64,000 bases of DNA from Stenotrophobium rhamnosiphilum (lineage in GTDB: Bacteria > Pseudomonadota > Gammaproteobacteria > Nevskiales > Nevskiaceae), in NCBI RefSeq assembly GCF_003052265.1, contig NZ_QANS01000001.1:1-64000 (forward strand). The letters run 5' to 3'. The notes under the pieces are model-generated. The model searched no databases, had not been told where the DNA came from, and saw only the letters and a list, made by a program, of their open reading frames with translations. Within the stretch, counting starts at the first letter, position 1. Every line of letters starts with the position of its first letter. Both the position numbers and the translations under genes were made by a program. This document shows positions 15,845 to 24,599 of this stretch, piece by piece.

Positions 15845-15970
15845 TTACTCAAATCGAGCTGTGCGCTCCCTTTCTTCAGCCTCTTCGCGTTTCGCCTCTA
15901 ACTTAATTCTCTTCTCCAATGACGCTCTCGCTGCAGCTAAGAAAGGTCTTAGCTCTTCGGTGTGAGTCAT
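15845..15970 (-). CDS. Possible small charged coiled-coil protein
   Basis: 41 codons: MTHTEELRPFLAAARASLEK continuing RIKLEAKREEAEERERTARFE. The sequence would form one amphipathic, highly charged helix and looks like protein rather than chance, but there is no good ribosome binding site, so it may be the tail of a lost gene. It lies just before the membrane-protein gene on the same strand. The rest of the 15.77-16.21 kb gap shows nothing except a terminator. Confidence 0.3.
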   Translation of the reverse strand: MTHTEELRPFLAAARASLEKRIKLEAKREEAEERERTARFE

Positions 15971-16113
15971 CGAGTGCTTGAATATCAGCTGTTTTGATCA
16001 GGAAAAGCGGGTGCATGATTGACTATCCAGTGTTGCCGTAAATCCAAGAACGACCGATTTAATTAAGTGCTCTGGATTTGATTAGATTATTTTGATTGTC
16101 AGAGCAAAAACTA

Positions 16114-16150
16114 AAAAGCCCGGGCAAATCTAAGAATTGCCCGGGCTTTT
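16114..16150. terminator. Bidirectional rho-independent terminator
   Basis: AAAAGCCCGGGCAA-N9-TTGCCCGGGCTTTT: a perfect 14-bp stem with A and T flanks, 62 bp past the nrdB stop codon. It ends the nrdAB unit. Confidence 0.9.
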
Positions 16151-16211
16151 GTCGGTACATCTGAAGAATAACTTTTAGGAATTTCGCTGAAGCTTCATTC
16201 CTATGGATAAA

Positions 16212-17372
16212 TCAATCCCAACTCAACGCACCACCCGTCTGATACTCGGTGACGCGTGTTTCGAAGAAGTTCTTCTCCTTCTTCAAGTCCATCACTTCGC
16301 TCATCCATGGGAACGGATTCTCTGCGCCCGGGTAGAGCTGCTTGAGGCCGATCTGTGAGCAGCGGCGGTTGGCGATGAACTTCAGGTACTCATTGAACTG
16401 GCTGGCGTTGAGGCCGAGCACGCCGCGCGGCATGGTGTCGTGGGCGTAGCGGATTTCCAGTTCGGTGGCTTCGGCAATCATGTCCAGCATTTCTTGCTGG
16501 AACTGCGCCGTCCACAGGTGTGGGTTTTCAACCTTGATCTGGTTGATGACGTCGATGCCGAAGTTCATGTGCATGGATTCATCGCGCATGATGTATTCGA
16601 TCTGCTCAGCAACGCCGACCATCTTGTTGCGCTTCTTGAAGCTGAGGAGCTGTACGAAGCCAACGTAGAAGAACAGACCTTCGAACACGACGTAGAAGGC
16701 GATGAGGTCGCGCAGCAGGCGCTGGTCCATTTCCGGCGTGCCGGTATGGAAGTCAGGGTCTGCGAGTGACTGGGTGTATGGAATGCTCCATGCAGCCTTG
16801 TCGTGGATCGACGGGATTTCGCGGTACATGTTGAACACTTCGGCTTCATCGAGGCCGAGTGATTCAATGCAGTACTGGTAGGCGTGCGTGTGGATCGCTT
16901 CTTCAAACGCTTGGCGCAGCAGGTACTGACGGCACTCAGGGTTGGTGAGGTGCTTGTACACGGCGAGCACGAGGTTGTTGGCAACCAGTGAGTCGGCGGT
17001 GCTGAAGAAACCGAGGCTGCGCTTGATGATGGTGCGCTCGTCGTCGGTGAGGCCGTTAGGATCCTGCCAGAGCGCGATGTCGGCGCTCATGTTGATCTCT
17101 TGCGGCATCCAGTGGTTGTTACAAGCAGCGAGGTACTTTTCCCATGCCCATTTGTATTTAAACGGAACGAGCTGGTTAAGGTCTGCGCGGCAGTTGATGA
17201 TCTTTTTGTCGTCAACCTGAATGCGGCGTGCGCCCATGGTGACTTCCTCAAGACCGGTGGCGCCAGCAGCAGCGACAACAGCGCCGTGTGCAGCAACCGG
17301 CGCAGGGCCGCCTGCAATTTGCAGGGCCGGTGCGGGGGTGCTTGGTTTTACATCATCCCAATCGAGACTCAT
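16212..17372 (-). CDS. nrdB: Ribonucleoside-diphosphate reductase, class Ia beta subunit
   Basis: 386 residues. The diiron-tyrosyl radical subunit R2: ligands in MSADIALW (Asp), [12 protein letters not shown] (Glu, His, and the radical Tyr seven residues after the Glu), a Glu in the VVFEGLFFY helix and the ExxH pair in [10 protein letters not shown]. The C-terminus ends [10 protein letters not shown], the tail that docks on the large subunit. An Ala/Pro-rich extension of about 45 residues precedes the ferritin-like fold. It lies downstream of nrdA on the same strand, 118 bp apart, with a hairpin repeat between. Confidence 0.95.
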   Translation of the reverse strand: MSLDWDDVKPSTPAPALQIAGGPAPVAAHGAVVAAAGATGLEEVTMGARRIQVDDKKIINCRADLNQLVPFKYKWAWEKYLAACNNHWMPQEINMSADIALWQDPNGLTDDERTIIKRSLGFFSTADSLVANNLVLAVYKHLTNPECRQYLLRQAFEEAIHTHAYQYCIESLGLDEAEVFNMYREIPSIHDKAAWSIPYTQSLADPDFHTGTPEMDQRLLRDLIAFYVVFEGLFFYVGFVQLLSFKKRNKMVGVAEQIEYIMRDESMHMNFGIDVINQIKVENPHLWTAQFQQEMLDMIAEATELEIRYAHDTMPRGVLGLNASQFNEYLKFIANRRCSQIGLKQLYPGAENPFPWMSEVMDLKKEKNFFETRVTEYQTGGALSWD

Positions 17373-17449
17373 GTGTATCTCCAGATTCTTTTAACTGGAC
17401 CGCAATTCAATGCGATCGTTTTTATTTCTGTAAGAGGGTTTACCCCTCT

Positions 17450-17484
17450 CCCATCCCCTCTCCCGCAAGGGGAGAGGGGATGGG
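17450..17484. repeat. Hairpin repeat between nrdA and nrdB
   Basis: CCCATCCCCTCTCCC-GCAA-GGGGAGAGGGGATGGG forms a very strong stem. A related CCCTCTCCCCAT...ATGGGGAGAGGG copy occurs at 33886-33920, so this is a dispersed repeat. Here it may tune the ratio of nrdB to nrdA transcripts. Confidence 0.65.
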
Positions 17485-17490
17485 TGGTTT

Positions 17491-20412
17491 TTACTGACAG
17501 GCTTCGCATTCAGGATCGAGGATCGAGCACACCTTGGCGCTACCAACATCGGTAGATGCGGTCGCAGTGATCTGCGACGTTGCTGCCATTGCGCTCATGC
17601 TGTTGCCGCCTTCGCTCACCTTGTTGAGACGGCCGTCGGCCATCGTCGATTTCTCGGTGTGCGTAGCGCCCATGGTGCGCAGGTAGTAGGTGGTCTTGAG
17701 GCCGGAGAGCCAGGCGTGCTTGTAGAGCTCGTCCAGTTTCTTGCCTGAAGGCTGTGCCATGTAGAGGTTGAGCGACTGGGCTTGGTCAATCCATTTCTGG
17801 CGACGGCTGCCGGCATCGATCAAACGCTTGGCGTCGATTTCGAATGCGCACTTGTAGATCTCTTTGATCTCGTTAGGCACGCGGTCAATCTTCTGCACGC
17901 TGCCATCGAAGTACTTGAGGTCATGCGCCATCACTTCGTCCCACAGGCCGAGCTTCTTCAGATCGTTAACGAGATATTCGTTAACTACGGTGAAGTCGCC
18001 GGAGAGGTTCGATTTGACGTAGAGGTTCTGATACGTCGGTTCGATCGACTGCGACACGCCGGTGATGTTGGCGATGGTGGCGGTTGGTGCAATCGCCATC
18101 GTGTTGGAGTTGCGGATACCGGTGGTCATGATGCGAACGCGCAGTGCGTCCCAATCAAATGCGCCGGAGATCGAACGATCCTGATTCAAATACTGGCCAC
18201 GGTTCTTGGCGAGGATCTGGATCGAGTCGTGAGGCAGGATGCCCTTGTCCCACAGCGAGCCCTTAAAGCTGTTGTAGGAGCCGCGTTCAACAGCGAGGTC
18301 AGCCGAAGCTTTGATCGCGTAGTAGCTGACCGCTTCCATCGAGTAGTCGGCGAACTGAATAGCTGCGTCGCTCTCGTAGGCGAGGTGCAGTTTATACAGC
18401 GCGTCGTTGAAGCCCATGATGCCGAGGCCAACAGGACGGTGACGCAGGTTGGAATTACGAGCAGCCGGTACGGAGTAGTAGTTGTACTCAATGACGTTGT
18501 CGAGCATGCGCATGGCGGTGTTGATGGTGCGCTCAAGCTTTTCGGTATCGAGTTTGCCATCAACGATGTGCGCAGGAATGTTGACGCTGCCGAGGTTGCA
18601 GACAGCGATTTCCTGATCAGCCTTGGTGTTGAGCGTGATCTCGGTGCAGAGGTTGGAGCTGTGCACAACACCGACGTGCTGCTGTGGCGAACGCAGGTTG
18701 CAAGGATCTTTAAACGTGACCCAAGGGTGGCCGGTTTCGAACAGCATGCTCAGCATCTTGCGCCACAGGTGGAGTGCCTGGATGCGCTTGAAGTTTTTGA
18801 TTTCGCCGCGATCAGCTTTGGCTTCGTAAGCGTTGTAACGCTCTTCGAATGCGAGGCCAACGAGGTCGTGCAGTTCTGGCGTTTCTTCTGGCGAGAACAG
18901 CGTCCACTGGCCGTCTTCCATGACGCGCTTCATGAACAAATCTGGAACCCAGTTAGCGGTGTTCATGTCGTGCGTACGGCGACGGTCATCGCCCGTGTTC
19001 TTACGCAGTTCGAGGAACTCTTCGATATCGCGGTGCCAGGTTTCGAGGTAAGCGCAGACAGCGCCTTTGCGCTTGCCGCCTTGGTTCACAGCAACAGCGG
19101 TGTCGTTGCAAACCTTGAGGAACGGAACAACGCCTTGGCTCTTGCCGTTGGTGCCTTTGATCCAGCCGCCCATGCCACGCACTGGGGTCCAGTCGTTGCC
19201 GAGGCCGCCAGCAAACTTGGAGAGCATGGCGTTGTCGTGGATCGCGCCGAAGATGCCGTGCAGGTCATCTGGAACGGTGGTGAGGTAGCAGCTCGACAGC
19301 TGCGGACGCAGCGTGCCGGAGTTGAACAGCGTTGGCGTGCTCGACATGAAGTCGAACGACGACATCAACGTGTAGAACTCAATGGCGCGGCCTTCGCGGT
19401 CGATTTCATTGATGGCAAGACCCATCGCAACGCGCATGAAGAATGCCTGTGGCAGTTCAAAGCGGGTCTTGTTGGAGTGCAGGAAGTAACGGTCGTACAG
19501 CGTCTGCAGGCCGAGGTAGTCGAACTTGGCGTCGCGATCTGGGAGCAGGGCTTTGCCGAGGCGTTCGAGATCGTAAAGCGCGAGTTTGGGGTCGAGCAGT
19601 TCGAGTTCAACAGCGCGGTGAATGTACGCGCGGAAGTACTCAGGGTACTGGCCCTTCATGTCTTCAAACGTCGGACGGGTTTCAGCCTGATTGAGGAACT
19701 TCAACGCTTCGTGACGCAGGCCATCGAGCAACAGGCGAGCTGACACGTAGGTGTAGTTGGGCTCTTTCTCAATGCGGGCGCGAGCGGACAGCGTCACAGC
19801 CTGTGAGAGTTCGCCTTCTGGAATGCCGTCATACAAGTCACGCAGAGCAGACTGCACGATTTCGCCGACATCAACGCCGGTGAGACCAGCGCAAGCTTCG
19901 GTAACGACGCGGTTCATGCGCACTTCATTGAGTGGGCTGGTCGTGCCGTCATCCAGCGTGACCTTGAGGCGCGTTGCAGCAGCGGCCTGTGGCTTGGTTG
20001 CGGCTTCAGCAGCGCGTTCTTTGGAACGGCTGTCGCGGTAGATCACGTAGTCGCGTGCGACTTTGTGTTCGCCAGCGCGCATCAGTGCCAGTTCAACCTG
20101 GTCCTGAATGTCTTCAATGTGCAGCGTGCCGCCGCCAGAGATATGACGGGTCAGGCCTTGCACGACCTGTTGGGTCAGTGCTTCAACTTTTTCGCGAACA
20201 GCGGAGCTTGCTGCAGCGGTGCCGCCTTCAACAGCGAGGAAAGCCTTGGTCAGCGCGATGTTGATCTTGCTGGCGTCAAAGCTAGTGACCTTGCCGTTAC
20301 GACGAATAACGCGCAGACCGCCTGGTGCGGTGGCGGCTAATTCTGCGGTTTGGGTTTCGCCTTGCAGAGGAGCGCGGCGGGTTTCAGAAGCGGTGGTGTT
20401 TTGTGTATGCAT
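17491..20412 (-). CDS. nrdA: Ribonucleoside-diphosphate reductase, class Ia alpha subunit
   Basis: 973 residues from ATG 20412, preceded by a G-rich ribosome binding site; the open frame extends 71 codons further but without family similarity. Domains: an ATP cone at about residues 30-125 (RVIRRNGKVTSFDASKI ...) for allosteric activity control, probably followed by a second cone-like region, then the R1 barrel. Redox and catalytic residues are visible: SSCYLTT, NLCTEITLN (Asn, Cys, Glu), AVCNLGSVN, and the C-terminal pair CEACQ that receives electrons from thioredoxin or glutaredoxin. The enzyme makes deoxyribonucleotides for DNA replication. The control region upstream holds candidate NrdR boxes. 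Confidence 0.95.
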   Translation of the reverse strand: MHTQNTTASETRRAPLQGETQTAELAATAPGGLRVIRRNGKVTSFDASKINIALTKAFLAVEGGTAAASSAVREKVEALTQQVVQGLTRHISGGGTLHIEDIQDQVELALMRAGEHKVARDYVIYRDSRSKERAAEAATKPQAAAATRLKVTLDDGTTSPLNEVRMNRVVTEACAGLTGVDVGEIVQSALRDLYDGIPEGELSQAVTLSARARIEKEPNYTYVSARLLLDGLRHEALKFLNQAETRPTFEDMKGQYPEYFRAYIHRAVELELLDPKLALYDLERLGKALLPDRDAKFDYLGLQTLYDRYFLHSNKTRFELPQAFFMRVAMGLAINEIDREGRAIEFYTLMSSFDFMSSTPTLFNSGTLRPQLSSCYLTTVPDDLHGIFGAIHDNAMLSKFAGGLGNDWTPVRGMGGWIKGTNGKSQGVVPFLKVCNDTAVAVNQGGKRKGAVCAYLETWHRDIEEFLELRKNTGDDRRRTHDMNTANWVPDLFMKRVMEDGQWTLFSPEETPELHDLVGLAFEERYNAYEAKADRGEIKNFKRIQALHLWRKMLSMLFETGHPWVTFKDPCNLRSPQQHVGVVHSSNLCTEITLNTKADQEIAVCNLGSVNIPAHIVDGKLDTEKLERTINTAMRMLDNVIEYNYYSVPAARNSNLRHRPVGLGIMGFNDALYKLHLAYESDAAIQFADYSMEAVSYYAIKASADLAVERGSYNSFKGSLWDKGILPHDSIQILAKNRGQYLNQDRSISGAFDWDALRVRIMTTGIRNSNTMAIAPTATIANITGVSQSIEPTYQNLYVKSNLSGDFTVVNEYLVNDLKKLGLWDEVMAHDLKYFDGSVQKIDRVPNEIKEIYKCAFEIDAKRLIDAGSRRQKWIDQAQSLNLYMAQPSGKKLDELYKHAWLSGLKTTYYLRTMGATHTEKSTMADGRLNKVSEGGNSMSAMAATSQITATASTDVGSAKVCSILDPECEACQ

Positions 20413-20464
20413 TTTTATTTGATCCCCCCACGAGATCTGTATGTATTTGTACTTAAAAAATAAC

Positions 20465-20497
20465 GATGCCGACCTTATGTGGAAGCTGGGTCGGCAT
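20465..20497 (-). other. Stem-loop in the nrdA leader
   Basis: ATGCCGACC-N15-GGTCGGCAT, a perfect 9-bp stem 53 bp before the nrdA start on the transcribed side. It has no T-run on either strand. It may be a leader RNA structure or a protein site. Confidence 0.4.
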
Positions 20498-20552
20498 TGC
20501 GCATAGAACAGCAGCGCAGTGACGTAACAGTAATGCCGCATTTGGGGATCGT

Positions 20553-20600
20553 CAACAACATCTTGTGTCTTTACATATGCCAGACCACTACATTCTGTGT
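20553..20600. promoter_or_regulatory. Candidate pair of NrdR boxes
   Basis: CAACAACATCTTGTGT (20553-20568) and CCACTACATTCTGTGT (20585-20600) both resemble the 16-bp NrdR consensus ACACWATATWTTGTGT and are 32 bp apart, close to three helix turns as expected for cooperative NrdR binding. They lie 140-190 bp upstream of nrdA. The match is good but not perfect. Confidence 0.5.
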
Positions 20601-20990
20601 TTAAGCCTGTGGGTGACCGCTGCAAAAACCTGTGGACAAGCTGCGGGAAACCTTTGGAAAGACCGCTCTAAGTTGCGGTTTCTGCGAGGAAATCCGGCAA
20701 GCATTAAGGGGTCCTAAAAGAGTGCTGGAAAACCCGGTAAAAGGATGCCGGGATGGCTAATTTTTAAGCAGGCAGATTGTTTTAAAAAAGTATCATATAA
20801 ATATTTAGACAATAATTAATAACAGACCATTATTGCCCTGCGCGAACCACCGGGACAGTTTTGAAAGTGCAGGGACGCGTGCTTGTCAATGTTGCGAGCA
20901 GAACGCCGCACAAAGTTGTTTCTACTAATGCGACGGCGTGAATCGTTGGCGATACTTCGCGCCGCACAAGGGAGTGCGGGAGAGATTTTT

Positions 20991-22508
20991 GTGAAAGTGG
21001 GGACAAAAGGAATCGTCATTGCGTTGGTGCTGCTACTTGCTGCTTGCGGTAGTTCAAGTTCACCGACGAGTAGCGTGACAAGCGCAAAGTCTTTGCCGCT
21101 GTTGCATGCCACGCGTGGCGCAACACCGGGGATTTACGACGATCAAGGCCGTCAGGTCTTACTGCACGGCGTTAACTATGGCGCGCTGGGTGATTACTAC
21201 ATTGACCAGCCCGAGTATCCCGCGCCGGTTCTGGCCAAGGCCAGCGACTTTCCGCAGATGGCCGCACTCGGCATTAATAGCGTGCGCTTGTTACTGAGCT
21301 GGTCACGTGTTGAGCCGCAGCCCGGCGTGTACGACGAAACTTATCTGGCGCAGGTGCGCAGCCAAATCGAAAAAGCGGCGGCGCAGGGTTTGTATGTGAT
21401 TGTCGATATGCACCAAGACGCTTGGGGCAAGTTTGTCGCGACGCGTGAAACGTCTGACGTTTGCCTGCCGCCTTTATTAGAAGACGCGATTGGTTGGGAC
21501 GGCGCGCCGGAGTGGGCAACGATCACTAATGGCTTGACCACTTGCCGCATTCAGCAGCGCGAGTTGTCGCCCGCAGTGCAGGCAGCGTTCACTAATTTTT
21601 ATCTGGATACGCAGGGCATTCAAACGCGCTTCATTGCAATGTGGCAGCACGTGGTTAAAGCCGTAGCGCCTTATAACAATGTGGTGGGCTACGATTTATT
21701 TAACGAACCGAATCCCGGATTTTTGGTGGAGGCGGATGCGGTGACTTATCTGAGCGTGTTCTACACGCGCTTGATCACGGCGATTCGCGCAACCGAAGCT
21801 GCGCAGGCAAAACCGGTGCAGCACATCATTTTCTTTGAGCCCGACATCATTTGGTCGCTGCTCGGTTTTACGCTGCCGACGTTGCCGATTTTTACTGACG
21901 ACACCAACCTCGTGTTCTCGCCGCATTTCTATTGCGGTGCTGGAGCGCCAAGCACTGCGGCGCAGTGTTTCAGCTACGCGCAATCAGTTTCACAGCTTTA
22001 TCAAACGACGTTCTGGGTCGGCGAGTGGGGTTACTTCGGCGCGCCTGACACCATCGGGCCCGATGTTTACGAGTTCTCAGCGAATCAGGATCAGATGTTG
22101 GTTGGCGCTGCCGAATGGCAATGGGCGCAAGCCTGCGGCGATCCGCACACCATCGGCAAACCGGGCAATAAGCCGGGCGATACCGTGGTGCAGCTCAAGT
22201 TGCTGGGCTGTCCGGGCGATGTGGATCTCGGCTACGTACAAGCCAATGCGATGGCGATGTCGCGTGCGTATCCACGCCACGCGCCGGGGCGCTTGCAGCA
22301 GGTGAGTGCCAATATCGATAGCGGTGAACTGGATATGGCGGGCAGCGGTACGGGAATGTTGGAATTGTGGATTCCGGATCGCATTGGTAAGCCGAAGATC
22401 AGTGGTAATGGTTTGGGTGCGCCGGTGATCAAGAGAGTGCCGGGCGGTTTTATTGCGCGCGTTCCGGTGAGTGGTGCGTACAGTGCGCAGGTGCTGAAAG
22501 GCACATAA
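20991..22508 (+). CDS. GH5-family glycosidase lipoprotein, endoglycoceramidase-like
   Basis: 505 residues from GTG 20991, which gives a GGGAGAG ribosome binding site and a lipoprotein signal (LLLAAC, Cys19); upstream in-frame codons are not protein-like. The catalytic barrel is GH5: HGVNYGALGDYY, VRLLLSWSRVEPQPGVYD, VIVDMHQDAWG, acid/base Glu239 in YDLFNEPN and nucleophile Glu345 in FWVGEWGYFG. The DMHQD and GAPEWA motifs and the overall order resemble endoglycoceramidases, which cut oligosaccharides from sphingolipids. A beta-sandwich follows from about residue 425. It is probably on the outer membrane or periplasmic. Monocistronic. Confidence 0.8.
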   Translation: MKVGTKGIVIALVLLLAACGSSSSPTSSVTSAKSLPLLHATRGATPGIYDDQGRQVLLHGVNYGALGDYYIDQPEYPAPVLAKASDFPQMAALGINSVRLLLSWSRVEPQPGVYDETYLAQVRSQIEKAAAQGLYVIVDMHQDAWGKFVATRETSDVCLPPLLEDAIGWDGAPEWATITNGLTTCRIQQRELSPAVQAAFTNFYLDTQGIQTRFIAMWQHVVKAVAPYNNVVGYDLFNEPNPGFLVEADAVTYLSVFYTRLITAIRATEAAQAKPVQHIIFFEPDIIWSLLGFTLPTLPIFTDDTNLVFSPHFYCGAGAPSTAAQCFSYAQSVSQLYQTTFWVGEWGYFGAPDTIGPDVYEFSANQDQMLVGAAEWQWAQACGDPHTIGKPGNKPGDTVVQLKLLGCPGDVDLGYVQANAMAMSRAYPRHAPGRLQQVSANIDSGELDMAGSGTGMLELWIPDRIGKPKISGNGLGAPVIKRVPGGFIARVPVSGAYSAQVLKGT

Positions 22509-22516
22509 GTCTTGCC

Positions 22517-22542
22517 GTCATTCCCGCCTGCGCGGGAATGAC
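22517..22542. repeat. GTCATTCCCGC palindromic repeat
   Basis: GTCATTCCCGC-CTGC-GCGGGAATGAC, a common dispersed gammaproteobacterial and betaproteobacterial palindrome, directly before a terminator. Confidence 0.7.
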
Positions 22543-22552
22543 AAGCCAAAAC

Positions 22553-22589
22553 AAAAAAAGGCCGGATGCATCGCACCCGGCCTTTTTTA
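22553..22589. terminator. Bidirectional rho-independent terminator
   Basis: AAAAAAAGGCCGG-N11-CCGGCCTTTTTTAT between the convergent glycosidase and FHA genes, with A and T runs on both sides. Confidence 0.9.
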
Positions 22590-22607
22590 TTGCAGCCTTA
22601 TCTCAAA

Positions 22608-23564
22608 TCAACGCGGCTTGGTGATGTCGCTGCCGCCACCAAAGTCGAGTCGGATTGGATTGCAGTTGAAGCGAATCACTTGTCCGGTCTGCTTCATCAC
22701 TGGCATGCCCGGGCTGATGACGCCATCGCCGACGAGCAAGATGCGTTCGCTGGTGACTTTCACTTCGGTGCCATCGTGCGTGAGCACGTAGGTGCCGTTG
22801 CGGCTTTCATCCATGTAGTAAAACTTTTCGTTGTCGAATTCGATGCGGCCATGCATGCGCGAAACCGAATCGCCTTGCAGCACGAGGCCACAAGCTTTGC
22901 TGCGGCCGACCGTGATCGGACACTCTGGCGGATGCACCACGCGCATCTGATCGCCAATGCGTAGCTTGAGATCTGCAAACAGACCGACGCCAGCGCCAGC
23001 CAGCGGTGAGGCACCGCGAGTCATGCCTTCGTGTGTGTCTGCATGATTGCCACCGCCGCTGTCTTCGTACGCCAACAGAAAGAGCGAGATGCGGCTGCCA
23101 TTGATAGAAGGCAACACGCGTGGCGTTGGCAGCGGTGGATACTGCAAAAGCTTGATGAAGGGCTCGATGGCAGTGATGCCATTGATCGGTGCATTGTTCA
23201 GATGCAGCGACAGCTTGAGTGCCATCTCGGCCCAGACCGAGGTATCACGCACGCCGGGAGGTGCAGGCAACAGCAACATGCGGCAGTAAAGGCCCATGCG
23301 TTCGCCAGAGCGGGTGCGGATCATCTGCACGTTGCTGCGCAGATCACGTGCACAAGCCAGTGTTTGATCAGCGCGACGGAAGGAGATCACCATGCGGCGG
23401 CTGATCGATTCAATTACCGAGCCGTGATGACGCGTGGCGATGTTGTGAAACTCTTGCCGTTCCAGCAGAGACAAAGGTTGTTCAACGATGACGCTGTTAC
23501 GGCGCTCACCAAACTCAATGTAGAGCAGGGTGTCTTGAAGCGCGGCTGGAGATTCTTGGTTCAT
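22608..23564 (-). CDS. FHA-domain protein with degenerate cyclase-like N-terminus
   Basis: 318 residues. The C-terminal FHA domain (about 215-300) keeps the phosphothreonine-binding residues: ITVGRSKACG (Gly-Arg), VSRMHGRIEF (Ser...His) and DESRNGTYV (Asn-Gly). Residues 10-80 align with the cyclase domain of the neighbouring protein (HHGSVIESISRRMVISF against HQGLVVKTIGDELMLRF), but both metal-binding Asp are lost (YIEFGERR and SISRRM), so it cannot be catalytic. The gene follows the cyclase-FHA gene after 3 bp and is surely its cotranscribed paralogue. It probably senses phosphorylation by the divergent kinase. Confidence 0.8.
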   Translation of the reverse strand: MNQESPAALQDTLLYIEFGERRNSVIVEQPLSLLERQEFHNIATRHHGSVIESISRRMVISFRRADQTLACARDLRSNVQMIRTRSGERMGLYCRMLLLPAPPGVRDTSVWAEMALKLSLHLNNAPINGITAIEPFIKLLQYPPLPTPRVLPSINGSRISLFLLAYEDSGGGNHADTHEGMTRGASPLAGAGVGLFADLKLRIGDQMRVVHPPECPITVGRSKACGLVLQGDSVSRMHGRIEFDNEKFYYMDESRNGTYVLTHDGTEVKVTSERILLVGDGVISPGMPVMKQTGQVIRFNCNPIRLDFGGGSDITKPR

Positions 23565-23567
23565 CCC

Positions 23568-24455
23568 TTACTCCACTGCGTAGCGCAAAATTTCGCCGGT
23601 CTGCGCCAGCAGCGGGCAGCCCAGGCTGATGATGCCGTGCCCACTCAGTGGCAAGGACTCACCTTTAAGGAACACTTCCGTTCCTCCGTCTGAAGTGACA
23701 AACGTGCCGTTGGTGCTGCGGTCTTGCAGCACGAACTTGTCGCGGCGGTATTCAACATGCGTGTGCACACGTGAAGCGAATTGGCTGGCAACAACCAGCG
23801 TGCAAACCGCTTCGCGGCCGATCGTGACCGGCACATCTTGTTCGGTGAAAGCGCGTTCTTTGTCGCCCACGGACAAGCGCAGCAGGCGCGCGTGTGTTTT
23901 GGGCTGGGTGATCGAGGATGCGTCGCGGGTGCCGACGGCGCGGGTGACGTCGTGCGTGGGCTCCCACATGATCTCAACGATGCGCATGGCCTGAGATTTG
24001 CCGCGCAGCTTGTCGTAATCAAAATTGCGCGTCATGCCCTGATGCTTATGGTTAAAGCGGAGCGAGGTTTCTTCAGAAGTCAGGATTTGCCCGTCGCGCG
24101 ACATCTGCGCCAGACGTGCGGCGGTGTTAACGGCGTCGCCGAATACATCGGAGGCATCGAGAATGACCGGGCCAAAGTGAAAGCCGATCCGGAGCCGGAA
24201 CAGCGATTTGGCTTTGACGTTGTCGAGCTGCATGGCAATCGCCGCAGCGGCGGCCTGATCCGCGCTTGGAAAGCGCAGCATCAGCTCATCGCCGATGGTC
24301 TTAACCACCAAGCCTTGGTGGCCGCTGGCACTACGCGCCAGTTGCATCAGGCAGACGTCGACCTGTTTTTTGGCTGCAGCGTCCCCGAGCTGCTCATAAA
24401 TAGCAGTGCTGCCACTGAGGTCAGCGAAAAGGACGGCGATCTGTTGCTGACTCAT
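23568..24455 (-). CDS. Class III adenylate/guanylate cyclase with FHA domain
   Basis: 295 residues. Residues 5-165 form a class III nucleotide cyclase domain: metal Asp in LFADLSGST and TIGDELM, the substrate Lys just before (VVKTIGD), and the transition-state Asn/Arg in GDAVNTAARL, so it looks active. Residues 200-290 are an FHA domain (VTIGREAVC, SRVHTHVEY, DRSTNGTFV), which binds phosphothreonine. Output is cAMP or cGMP; the specificity is not clear from sequence. It has no membrane segment. It is divergent from the Ser/Thr kinase gene (145-bp gap), suggesting that kinase activity controls cyclic-nucleotide synthesis through the FHA domain. Confidence 0.87.
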   Translation of the reverse strand: MSQQQIAVLFADLSGSTAIYEQLGDAAAKKQVDVCLMQLARSASGHQGLVVKTIGDELMLRFPSADQAAAAAIAMQLDNVKAKSLFRLRIGFHFGPVILDASDVFGDAVNTAARLAQMSRDGQILTSEETSLRFNHKHQGMTRNFDYDKLRGKSQAMRIVEIMWEPTHDVTRAVGTRDASSITQPKTHARLLRLSVGDKERAFTEQDVPVTIGREAVCTLVVASQFASRVHTHVEYRRDKFVLQDRSTNGTFVTSDGGTEVFLKGESLPLSGHGIISLGCPLLAQTGEILRYAVE

Positions 24456-24599
24456 GGGCGCGAGCGTAAAGGGGCGAAGAAGTGCGGGACTGTGCGATTA
24501 TACGCATCGCCCCAAGTAGAGGGTGCCGTCGGCTTAAATCTGACGAGATGGTAAATTCAGCTTGTCGGTGGCCGTCTAGCCGTCTCTTGGGAATAGATC

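Noticed and set aside
15772..16211. Possible small RNA in the nrdB-membrane protein gap
   Set aside because: The terminator serves nrdB, and no promoter or conserved structure for a separate RNA was found.
17782..19743. 653-codon open frame antisense to nrdA
   Set aside because: It is the complement of a strongly conserved nrdA; codon bias leaves the opposite frame open. The translation has no domain-like features and no ribosome binding site.
20413..20625. 71-codon N-terminal extension of NrdA
   Set aside because: It runs through the candidate NrdR boxes and stem-loop; ATG 20412 has the ribosome binding site.
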